Of a stretch of 35,927 nt of DNA, positions 15,443 to 23,399 are shown piece by piece. The stretch's first letter is position 1; each line of letters starts with the position of its first letter. Source of the stretch: [Actinomadura] parvosata subsp. kistnae (GTDB lineage Bacteria; Actinomycetota; Actinomycetes; Streptosporangiales; Streptosporangiaceae); NCBI RefSeq assembly GCF_900323885.1, contig NZ_OOHJ01000028.1, positions 1 to 35,927 on the forward strand. Reading direction: 5' to 3'. Under the pieces are notes generated by a model. That model was given only the letters and a program-made list of their open reading frames with translations, made no database searches and had not been told where the DNA came from. Both the position numbers and the translations under genes were made by a program.

Positions 15443-17117
15443 GGCTCTGCCAAGATTCCTGTGGTAGCTAACCGTGGTGCTTCTGGGCGAGGAGTATCCG
15501 TTTTCGGAGTAGCGATAATCCGGCCTTGCCGTACGTCTGCCGCTTGAGGAGCTTGATCTTGTTGACGACGCTCTCGGTGGGTCCGTTGCTGTAGGGCAGG
15601 GCGAGCGCGGCGGCCACGGCGTCGTGGTCGATGAGCAGGCCTTCGGCGAAGGAGCGCAGCGCGGGAACCTGCTGGTCGCCGCGGACCTTGTCGATCCAGG
15701 CGTCCAGGCGTGCGGTGTGTTCGTCGAGGTTGCCGTCGTGGTCGGCGGTGAGCAGGGCGGCGAAGGAGCGGACGTGGTCGGTGACAGCTTGCAGTTCGGG
15801 GCAGCGTTTGAGGGTGTGTTCCAGGCGGGTCTGCTGGGAGGCGGTGAGGTTGATCGGGTTGGTGGTGATCCAGCGGGTGAGACGGCGGGGCGAAGGCGGC
15901 GGGTGCTCGCCGTCGGCGCGGCCTTGCCCCAGGTAGCGGTAGAGCAAGGTGGAACCGCCCTGATACCCCATCGCCTTGATCTCACCGAGCAGGGTCCAGG
16001 TGGCCACGCCGGGCTCGACGGCGCGGCGCTTGCGCAGGTAGCCGCGGAACGGGTCGACCAGGGTGGTGGAGTATTTCGGCCCGGGGATCAGCTGCTCGGC
16101 GTGCTCGGCGGCGGCGTACTTCTTCACGGTGTTGCGCGACAGGTGCAGCTTGCGCATGATCTGTCCGTGTGAGGCTCCCTGGGCGAGCAGGGCGTGCACC
16201 GCCGCATGCCGGGAGCGGGTGCGCTGCGCGGAGGGGCCCTCGCCACGGGCGGCGCTGTGGTCGGGGTCACTGAAGCAGGCACGATGCGCGATACAGGTCT
16301 TCTCCACCGCATCGATGAGGTTCTTGAAGATGTGCCACCTGTCGGCGACCTGCACCGCCTGCGGGGCACCGTCACGAGCGCCGGCGGCGTAAGCCGTCGA
16401 ACGGTCCCGGCAGATCAGCTTCACCTCCGGGTGCGCCTTCAGCCAGGCTTCCAGCGTCACCGCGAGCCGGCCGTCCAGCACCTCAAGGCGCTCATGGGTG
16501 TGCGCGTCGATAATGATCGTGGCATAGCGGTCACCGCGCTTGAGCGCGAAGTCGTCCACCCGGATCGCCTCCGGTGCACGGACCGTGGGCTCGGGCAACG
16601 CCATCAGCGCGCCCAGCACCGCGGTGCGGCTGAGCAGAACTCCCGCTGCGGCCAGCAGCGCTGACCCGGCGCGCCCGGCCAGGGCGACCGCAGCCGCCCC
16701 GACCAGCGTGGCCAGCGGCGGAGTCCGACGGGCATACCGTTCCGCCAGCCCGGGCACCTGCTCATTGAAGGTCTGGCGCGCACAATCCAAGTTGGAGCAC
16801 ACCAGGCGTCGCAGGACCAGCTCGAGCACCACCGGTGCCCCACCGGCCGGGCTGTCGGCCAAGCGCCGCCGATAGTAGCCATGCACCTTGCCCGTCGCGG
16901 TCCCGCACGTCGGGCAGGGCATCGGCTCCCCCACGGGAACGGGCGATCACACGTAACGCAGCACCTTCACGCTCGACGCGCTCAACCAGCACCGAGTCCA
17001 GCTGGGGGAAGACAACGGCCACCACATCAGCGTCACACAGAACCAACCGTGACACCCAGACGCGAAATCCGTAGCTAATGACACACCGTGAGTTACCACT
17101 GGAATCTTGGCAGAGCC
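15443..17117 (-). mobile_element. ISL3-family insertion sequence, a second type (1675 bp)
   Basis: It is bounded by near-perfect inverted repeats starting GGCTCTGCCAAGATTCC (15443 on, matched at 17117 inward); the next base differs. It is distinct from the 1684-bp ISL3 copies, although the first seven bases of the ends are shared. The flanking 8-mers are TCCGGAGT and CCTGAAGT (5 of 8 identical), so the target duplication has diverged or the ends were recombined. It interrupts the terminal repeat of an IS256 remnant. Confidence 0.88.
15468..17025 (-). pseudogene. ISL3-family transposase with a one-base insertion near the N-terminus
   Basis: The main frame (from 16934) encodes 488 aa with the first Asp in 'IRVDDFALKRGDRYATIIID', the second in 'LICRDRSTAYAAGARDGAPQ' plus 'VQVADRWHIFKN', and the Glu in 'SNGPTESVVNKIKLLKRQTY'. 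The expected N-terminus 'FPQLDSVLVERVEREGAALR' and 'VIARSRG' lies in another frame upstream, probably from GTG 17025. The two join if one base is removed from the run of five G (plus-strand C run 16928-16932), giving 'RSRGEPMPCPTCG' and a protein of about 518 aa, the normal length. Without the correction the N-terminal region is lost. Programmed slippage or a sequencing error are alternatives to inactivation. Confidence 0.85.
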
Positions 17118-17219
17118 CCTGAAGTGATACCCCCCTGCGCACGAGGGCGATCGGGTGAGGCGCCTTGGGCGAAGGTCTGGACACTGGATGGCCACCGGTC
17201 CAGATTTCGTAGAGGACCT

Positions 17220-17265
17220 GATGTGACGGTGGCCATGAGACGCGTTTCACGGCCACCGTCACATC
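17220..17265. repeat. 15-bp perfect inverted repeat
   Basis: Arms 17220-17234 and 17251-17265 (core GTGACGGTGGCC / GGCCACCGTCAC) are separated by 16 nt. It lies in the 215-bp non-IS spacer between two IS256 ends. It could be a strong hairpin in RNA, or an operator. Confidence 0.8.
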
Positions 17266-17278
17266 GCTTCCAAGCGAT
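17263..17278. repeat. Short palindrome ATCGCTT-CC-AAGCGAT
   Basis: A perfect 7-bp stem with a 2-nt centre, overlapping the right arm of the preceding inverted repeat by three bases. Confidence 0.75.
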
Positions 17279-17319
17279 GAGAAGCATTCCGACAAGAGGT
17301 CGCACATGATCTACCCATG

Positions 17320-17343
17320 GGGTCACGTCCGTGGACGTGACCC
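17320..17343. repeat. 11-bp perfect inverted repeat GGGTCACGTCC / GGACGTGACCC
   Basis: Arms 17320-17330 and 17333-17343 with only two bases between them, directly abutting the left 9-bp target duplication (17342-17350) of the IS256 element. The insertion may have targeted the flank of this palindrome; operator or terminator roles are also possible. Confidence 0.8.
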
Positions 17344-18115
17344 TGCCGTGGGGGGTATCACTCTAGGTGTGGAAATGATCACCAAACGTAGACGAAAGTC
17401 TGCAACGATCATTCACCATCTCGGGGGAGAACACGATCATGTCCACGACACGGGGAAGAACCGCGCTGGCCGCGGTGGGGCAAGACCAGCGCGATGATGC
17501 ATCGGCGCTGCTGGGGGCGGCTGCGCATCATGGCGGGGAACAATCCCCCCAGCGTGACGGCGAGGTGCCGTTGCGGGACCTGCTCGGCGATCACGTGCTG
17601 GACCTGCTGCTGGAACGCTCACGCGACGGCGCGGGCGGGCTGCGGCTGACCGGTGAAGGCTCGATGCTCGGCGAACTGGTCAAGGCGGTGCTGGAACGCG
17701 CCCTGGAGGCCGAGCTGTCGTCGCATCTGGGCTATGGCAAGCACGAGGTGGCCGGCCACGGCTCGGGCAACTCCCGCAACGGCAGGATCGGCAAGACCGT
17801 GCAGACCGGGGTCGGGCCGGTCCGGCTGGCCGTGCCCCGGGACCGGGCCGGCACCTTCGAGCCGGTGCTGGTGCCCAAGCGGGCCGGCCGCATCTCCGGC
17901 GGCCTGGACGACATGATCATCAGCCTGTACGCGCACGGCATGAGCGTGCGCGACATCCAGCACCACCTGCGCCAGATCTACGAGGTCGAACTCAGTCACG
18001 AGGCCATCTCCAACATCACCGACGCCGTGCTGGAGGAGGTCCGCGCCTGGCAGGCCCGGCCGCTGGAAGCGGTCTACCCGGTGGTGTTCCTGGACGCCAT
18101 CGTGGTCAAGGTCCG

Positions 18116-18139
18116 GGCTCTGTCGCAGATTGCGTGATC
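18116..18139 (+). repeat. Left terminal inverted repeat of ISL3 copy B
   Basis: 24 bp beginning GGCTCTGTCGCAGATTGCGT, exact reverse complement of 19776-19799. Confidence 0.95.
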
Positions 18140-18231
18140 CTCGATTCGTCGGTCTTGTTGCGGGTTCCACGAAGGAATAATGATCTTCGTGTCTTGCGCA
18201 GTGGATTGACGTTCTGCTCCCGCACCTGACG

Positions 18232-19776
18232 GTGCTGACCGTGGAGGATGCCAAGCGCGAAGGCGGGATAGTGAGTATTCGTGCTCGGGTAAGCGGGATG
18301 CGAGCGGCGTGCACGAGCTGTGGCGGGGTATCGGCTCGGGTTCACGGCAGGTACGTGCGCCGGCTCAAGGACGCCGTGGTGGGTGGTGCCTGCGTGATCA
18401 TCGAGTTGGTGGTCAGGCGTTTTCGCTGTGTGAGCGTCACGTGTCCGGTGAAGACGTTCGCCGAGCAGGTGCCGGGCCTGACCCGGCCGCATGCGCGCTT
18501 CACCGACGCCCTGCAGCAGCTGTTGGCATCGATAGGGATGGAGCTGGCGGGCCGGGCCGGCGTTCGCCTGGCAGCCTCGCTGGGTCTGCAAGTGGGCCGC
18601 GACACCCTGCTGCGTCGCGTCAGGGCCTTGCCTGAGCAGCCGATCGGACACGTGCGGGTGCTGGGTGTCGATGACTTCGCCACACGTAAGGGTCACCGCT
18701 ACGGCACGATCATGGTGGATCTCGAAACCCGCAGGGTCGTGGACATGATCGACGGCAGGGACGGAGACTCTCTGGCAGCGTGGCTGCGTGAGCACTCGTT
18801 ACCGGAGGTGATCTGCCGAGATCGAGCAGGCGGCTACGCTGACGGGGCACGCCAAGGCGCACCCGACGCAGTGCAAGTGGCAGACCGGTTCCATCTGTGG
18901 CAGAACCTCGGCCAGGCCGTGGAGAAGGACGTCGCCACCGTCCGCCACGACCTCGCAGCAGCGCTGGCCGCCGCGGCCGCAGCCACCTGCACCGCCGAAC
19001 CACCACCCGTGATGCACCACCGCGAGCTCAAAGTCGTCACCCGACTGCGTCGACATCACGCCGCCGTGCATGAGCTGCTGAAACAAGGTCTCAGCAAGGC
19101 GGCCATCGGCCGAGAGCTCGGCCTGCACCCCGCAACCGTCCGCAAGCTGGCCAACGCCGCCGAGGTCGACACCGTGATCGCCATGAGTCAAAACCGTGCC
19201 AGCATCCTGGACGGATACCACGAACACCTGCACCGCCGCTGGAACGAGGGCATTCGAAACGCTGCCCAGCTCACCCGGGAGATCACCACGTTCGGATACT
19301 CCGGCACCGAGCAACAAGTGCAACGCTACCTACGGCGCTTTCGCACCGGTGCCGGTCAGATCGCCATCCCCGCCCCCAGGCCGCCTTCGGGCCGCGACAT
19401 CACCCGCTGGATCATGTCCAACCCCGACAACCTGAGCTCCGACGATGCCGGTCAGTTGCGAACCCTTCGCAAACGCAGCCGCGCTCTGAACCGGCTGGCC
19501 CGGCATGTCCAGGACTTCGCCCTCATGATGACCCAGCTCCACGGCCACCAGCTCGACGCCTGGATCTCCGCGGCCGAAAAGGACTCATTCACCGCGCTCG
19601 CTTCCTTCGCCCGCAACCTCCGCCGGGATCTCAATGCTGTCCGCAACGGCCTGACACTGCCTCACAGCTCCGGCCCTGTCGAAGGGCACGTCAATCGCGT
19701 CAAGATGCTCAAACGCCAAATGTTCGGCCGCGCGAAACTCGACCTGCTACGCAAACGCACCCTGCGTTCCGCCTAG
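18232..19776 (+). CDS. ISL3-family transposase (copy B)
   Basis: A 514-aa protein, identical in sequence to the product at 7684-9228: N-terminal Cys pairs, helix-turn-helix near residue 280, and the DDE residues in 'GVDDFATRKG', 'CRDRAGGYAD' and 'GPVEGHVNRV'. GTG start. The stop codon TAG overlaps the inner edge of the right terminal repeat. Protein identity between the copies points to recent transposition or duplication within this genome. No partner gene is inside the element, so transposition needs only this protein and the ends. The reading direction matches the host IS256 transposase, so read-through from that gene's promoter is possible. Confidence 0.93.
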   Translation: MLTVEDAKREGGIVSIRARVSGMRAACTSCGGVSARVHGRYVRRLKDAVVGGACVIIELVVRRFRCVSVTCPVKTFAEQVPGLTRPHARFTDALQQLLASIGMELAGRAGVRLAASLGLQVGRDTLLRRVRALPEQPIGHVRVLGVDDFATRKGHRYGTIMVDLETRRVVDMIDGRDGDSLAAWLREHSLPEVICRDRAGGYADGARQGAPDAVQVADRFHLWQNLGQAVEKDVATVRHDLAAALAAAAAATCTAEPPPVMHHRELKVVTRLRRHHAAVHELLKQGLSKAAIGRELGLHPATVRKLANAAEVDTVIAMSQNRASILDGYHEHLHRRWNEGIRNAAQLTREITTFGYSGTEQQVQRYLRRFRTGAGQIAIPAPRPPSGRDITRWIMSNPDNLSSDDAGQLRTLRKRSRALNRLARHVQDFALMMTQLHGHQLDAWISAAEKDSFTALASFARNLRRDLNAVRNGLTLPHSSGPVEGHVNRVKMLKRQMFGRAKLDLLRKRTLRSA

Positions 19777-19799
19777 ATCACGCAATCTGCGACAGAGCC
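19776..19799 (-). repeat. Right terminal inverted repeat of ISL3 copy B
   Basis: 24 bp, exact reverse complement of 18116-18139, followed by the second AAGGTCCG at 19800-19807. Confidence 0.95.
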
Positions 19800-20897
19800 A
19801 AGGTCCGCGACAACCACAGCGTCCAGGCCAAACCCGCCTACCTCGCGGTCGGCATCGACGCCGACGGCGACAAGCACGTCCTCGGAATCTGGCTGGCCAA
19901 GACCCCGCTCGATACCGCCACCGCCGGCGAATCGGCCCGGTTCTGGACCACGGTGATGAACGACCTGAAAAACCGGGGCGTGCGCGACATCCTCATCGCC
20001 TGCACCGACGGCCTGACCGGCTTCGAGGACGCCATCCACGCGGCGTTCCCGCACACCACCGTGCAGGCCTGCGTCGTGCACCTGATCCGCAACGCGCTGC
20101 GGCCGGTCGCCCGCCGCGACCGCGCCGCGCTGGCCGCCGAACTCAAGAAGATCTACACCGCGCCCACCGAGCAGGCCGCGTTCGACGCCCTGGCAGACTT
20201 CACCGCCTCCACCTGGGGCGAGCGGTATCCGCAGGCGGCCCGGGTGTTCGAGACGGCCTGGGACCGCTTCATCCCGTTCTTCGCCTTCTCCCCGGCGGTC
20301 CGTAAGCTGCTCTACACCACCAACAGCATCGAGTCGCTGAACTACCAGCTGCGCAAGGTCACCAAGGCCCGCGGGCACTTCCCCGGCGACGACGCCGTGG
20401 TCAAGCTGCTGTGGCTGGCCATCATCAACATCGAGGACAAACGCGCCCGCGAACGCGCCGCGACCAAGGAGAAGACCGGAAAGATCAAGAACTCGCCCAG
20501 CACCGCCCGCCTGATCGAGGGACAGCGCACCATCGGCTGGCGCGAGGCACTCATCGAACTCGATATCGCCTATCCAGGCCGCATCAGGTAAAGACCGCCA
20601 TCAAGCACTCAGCAAAGATCTTTACACACCTGAAGTGACAACCTCCTGCCGTGTCGCTGGACCAGCCTGTCATGTCGCTGTGCGAGTAGCGGGACGACCT
20701 GCGGAAGGGGCCGTCGCCGTAGAGGGTGTCCGCCTGCAGCCGCACAGTTGAGGATGGTCAGGCTGTCGGTGAGGTTCTGGTTGACCTCGCCAGGACAGGC
20801 GAATGGGCTGCGGCAGATTGTTCGTGAGGTGGCCGCTTACAAGCTCAGGGGCTCCCCAGATGGCCACCCACGGAGCGATGTGGCCGCCACAAGCGGA

Positions 20898-21994
20898 TCA
20901 GGTGTGCCTGTCGAGGTTTGGCGGCGTGGGTAGAACCGGTTTGGCGAGTTCGGGGGTTCTGGTGGCTTGTTCGGTGATTGTCTTGGCGAGGTCGTCGAGT
21001 TCGGCGTCGGATTCTGCCGGTGGGATGCCGTAGGGCAGGGTGGCGAGGATGAGGCGGGCGAAGGGATAGTTCGGCTCGGCTTGGAGGGCGCGTTCGGCGG
21101 CGTAGCCGGCCAGGGTTGTTTCTCCGTGGTGGAGGGCGAGGAAGGCCAGGATGGTGGCCGGTGCGGCGGCGTAGGCGGGGTCGATGGTGCGGGTGACGTC
21201 GATCCAGAGTCGTCGTGCGATGTGGGTGCCGTACCGGCGGTGCAGGGTGTAGCTGATGTCGCGGACCAGCACTCCGGTGAGGAGTACTCCGAGCCAGGCG
21301 AGGTCGTCGGCGGGGATGGGGCGGCCGGCTCGGGCGTGCTGGTAGCACTTGTGGGCGTGCTGAAGTCCTTCGGTGAACCAGTAGTGCTCGTCGAGGTCGG
21401 GAGTGGCGAGCCTGGCTTCGGCCCGGGCGCGGGCCGCGGCGGTGGCCGCCGTCATGATTGTTCGTTGTTCTCCTCCGACGGGCTGCAGCATCTGCTGGAG
21501 GGCTTCCTTTCCGGGCAGGGCGACCAATCCCGCCAGGACCGCGTGAGCGGCGGCCCGGTTGCTGCCGGCGTCGTAGGGGGTGCCCTCGGGTGGGCAGCAG
21601 GCGGGGTCGGGGCAGAGGTAGGACCAGTAGCGGTCGTTCTCGCAGCGGAGCATGTCGAGGATGGCGATGTTGTGCGCGGTGAGCGCGGTCGCGAAGGCGT
21701 GCATGTAGGGGGTGATCCGCTCCCCCGGCCCGTAGCCGATCAGGGCGACGCGGGGTGCCGCCTCGTGAACCAGCATGCGGACGGCTTGCGTGACGAACTC
21801 GTCCCGGTCGGACGGTTGGTCGGGCAGGTCGGAGCGGACGGCGACGGTGAGGAGGTCGTTGTTGAACGCCACCACGACCAGACCCTGGTCGGGCCGGTAG
21901 CCGATGAGGTAGGGCACGATCGCGATGAGGTCGGCGGGGTTTGGAGCCGGATCGTGGTGGGCTGCCTGCTGGACTGTTCGGGGTGGTGGTGCAT
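20898..21994 (-). CDS. DUF4192 protein, probable one-base deletion near the start
   Basis: The body (about 339 aa from 21917) is a DUF4192 protein, an actinobacterial family without known activity, recognised by 'VPYLIGYRPDQGLVVVAFNN' and the later 'VALIGYGPGE' strand. The C-terminal half is helical, with 'HHGETTLAGYAAERALQAEP' resembling a TPR-like repeat. The best start is ATG 21994, with AGGAG 9 nt upstream, giving 'MHHHPEQSSRQPTTIRLQTP'. Family members continue with 'ADLIAIVPYLIGY', which lies one frame away. The switch is at the C4 run (21936-21939), consistent with loss of one C. Either the gene is weakly broken, or the sequence has an error, or a GTG at 21917 is used. It is the last gene of the ten-gene block; no clear terminator follows. 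Confidence 0.8.
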
Positions 21995-22041
21995 GCGTTC
22001 GTTCTCCTGGGCGGGATGGTGGGGTGTGGCTGCTCGGGTGG

Positions 22042-22650
22042 TCAGTGGCTGGTGGCGTCGCGGTCGTCGTCGGTGAAGCCCTGTTCGCCGTGGGAGGTGA
22101 CGCGTCCGAGCCGGGCGAGCGCCTCGGCGGTGCGGTCGGTGCTGAAGCGCAGCGTGGTGTCCGGCCGGATGCCGAGGTGGGCGGCGTTGGTGAAGGCGTC
22201 GGGGGTGGCGTCGAGGTAGTGGAACGTCCAGCCGTGGCGGGTCTGCTCCTCGATGAGGTGGCGGATCGCTGTGCGGGAGCGCCATCGGGTGGAGGCGTTC
22301 TCGTGGCCGTCGGTGAGGATGACGACGATGATTTCGCTGGGGCGCTCGCCGTCGGGCATCGCTTCGAGGTGGTCTTGCATGCGGGTCAGGGTGGTGCCGA
22401 TGGCGTCGAGGAGGGCGGTCTTGCCTGCGGGCAGCAGCGTGAAGTCCGGCAGGTCGGTCAGGGGCCGGTATTCGTAGACGACGTCGTAGCGGTGGTCGAA
22501 CTGGTAGAGCGAGATCAGGGTTTCGGCCGGGTGGCCGTGCTGGGCGGCGAGGAAGGCCTTGAGTCCGCCTTCGGCGTCGTCCTTGATGCGGTCCATGGAG
22601 CCGGACCGGTCGAGGATGACGGTGATGTGGCGGCGGTTCGGGTTCGGCAT
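22042..22650 (-). CDS. von Willebrand factor A domain protein
   Basis: A 202-aa single-domain protein. The metal-ion-dependent adhesion site is complete in its first part, 'TVILDRSGSMDRIKDDAEGG' (DxSxS at residues 14-18). The conserved Thr is in 'LLPAGKTALLDAIGTTL', and the third MIDAS Asp in 'IIVVILTDGHENAS'. There is no signal peptide or membrane helix, so it acts in the cytoplasm, probably as a metal-dependent protein-binding module, as in TerY-like proteins. The ATG at 22650 has AAAGG upstream. It lies 47 bp before DUF4192 and 27 bp after the 226-aa gene, clearly in the same operon. The binding partner is not known; the PP2C-like protein in the block is a candidate. Confidence 0.9.
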   Translation of the reverse strand: MPNPNRRHITVILDRSGSMDRIKDDAEGGLKAFLAAQHGHPAETLISLYQFDHRYDVVYEYRPLTDLPDFTLLPAGKTALLDAIGTTLTRMQDHLEAMPDGERPSEIIVVILTDGHENASTRWRSRTAIRHLIEEQTRHGWTFHYLDATPDAFTNAAHLGIRPDTTLRFSTDRTAEALARLGRVTSHGEQGFTDDDRDATSH

Positions 22651-22677
22651 GATCGTGCCTTTCGGGAGGGGTGGTGT

Positions 22678-23358
22678 TCAGGCGGCGGTCTGGTCCGGCA
22701 GACCGGTGGCAGGGGTGTCGTCGGCCAGGAGGGCGGTCATGCGGGCGAGCTGGGCGCGCTGGGTGGCCAGCTCGCGTTGCCGGTCGGCGATGAGGGCTTC
22801 GAGCTCGGCGATGCTGGCGTGCTTGCGGTGCAGGCCAGTGCGTTGCAGGAGAGTGCGGGCGGCGGCGCGGCGGAGCTGGTCCACATCGGGGCGCTGTAGC
22901 CAGTAGGTGGCCAGGGCGGCGAGGATGGCGGTGACGTGCCGGGCGACGGGGGTGGGGACGCGGGCTCTGCGGTGGCCGCTGGTGGCGTCGCGGTGGTAGA
23001 TGCGGGTGCGGAGGTGGCGGGGTGAGCGGGCGTCGAGGGTGGTGGAGTCGACCAGCCGCAGGGTGCCGTCGATGACGGGGCGGTGCGGGCGGTAGGTGCC
23101 GGTGTGGGCGCCGTTGGGGAGTTCGTCGCCGTAGTGGATCCGGAGCCGGGTGGTGGCGGGGTCGGGGTTGTCGCGGTCGAAGTCGGGTTCCAGGGTGAAG
23201 ACGCCGGTGGCCGACGTGTGGTGGATCAGGCAGCGCAGGACGCCGGTGGCGGGGTTGGGCTTGGCCAGGACGCGCAGGTCACCGTAGGGGGCGGCGGACA
23301 GCATGACGGGCACGGTGACGGCGTCGCCGGTTGTCTGCGTTGGTCGGGTCTCGGGCAC
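22678..23358 (-). CDS. Unknown protein with C-terminal coiled coil (226 aa)
   Basis: I do not recognise the family. Residues 1-130 are beta-rich and polar ('DLRVLAKPNPATGVLRCLIH', 'LRIHYGDELPNGAHTGTYRP', 'VIDGTLRLVDSTTLD'). Residues 130-190 are helical, and 'IAELEALIADRQRELATQRA' begins a heptad-like coiled coil running to about residue 215. There is no membrane helix. The GTG at 23358 is chosen because AAGGAAGG precedes it at the right distance, although the frame is open far upstream. It is inside the ten-gene block with 27 bp to the VWA gene and 41 bp after the DUF3560-like gene. Confidence 0.75.
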   Translation of the reverse strand: MPETRPTQTTGDAVTVPVMLSAAPYGDLRVLAKPNPATGVLRCLIHHTSATGVFTLEPDFDRDNPDPATTRLRIHYGDELPNGAHTGTYRPHRPVIDGTLRLVDSTTLDARSPRHLRTRIYHRDATSGHRRARVPTPVARHVTAILAALATYWLQRPDVDQLRRAAARTLLQRTGLHRKHASIAELEALIADRQRELATQRAQLARMTALLADDTPATGLPDQTAA

Positions 23359-23399
23359 GGAGGCACCTTCCTTTCCGGGGCGGGCAGGGCAGGGCCGGG

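Larger units (their letters stand above)
18116..19799 (+). mobile_element. ISL3-family insertion sequence, copy B (1684 bp)
   Basis: The same element as copy A, inverted: identical 24-bp terminal repeats, same length, identical transposase protein. It is flanked by a perfect 8-bp duplication AAGGTCCG (18108-18115 and 19800-19807). It lies in the sense direction of the host IS256 transposase gene, at the codon homologous to the insertion point of copy A. Confidence 0.95.
17439..20591 (+). pseudogene. IS256-family transposase interrupted by ISL3, otherwise intact
   Basis: The ATG at 17439 is preceded by GGGGGAGA at good spacing. The first part (to 18115) carries 'GELVKAVLERALEAELSSHL', 'RLAVPRDRAGTFEPVLVPKR' and the first catalytic Asp in 'VVFLDAIVVKVR'. 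It resumes at 19808 with 'DNHSVQAKPAYLAVGIDADG', the second Asp in 'ILIACTDGLTGFEDAI' and 'CVVHLIRNALRPV', and the Glu in 'YTTNSIESLNYQLRKVTKAR'. Removal of the ISL3 element and one 8-bp copy gives an uninterrupted 486-aa frame ending at 20591. All DDE residues are present, so precise excision would restore a plausible active transposase. Confidence 0.92.
17351..20644 (+). mobile_element. IS256-family element copy 2, complete except for a nested ISL3
   Basis: Imperfect terminal inverted repeats (left GGTATCACTCTAGGTGTGG, right read inward GGTTGTCACTTCAGGTGTGT) flank a transposase gene. A 9-bp direct repeat CCTGCCGTG occurs at 17342-17350 and 20645-20653, as expected for the IS256 family. Without the ISL3 insertion (1684 bp plus the 8-bp duplication) the element would be 1602 bp. 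Confidence 0.88.
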
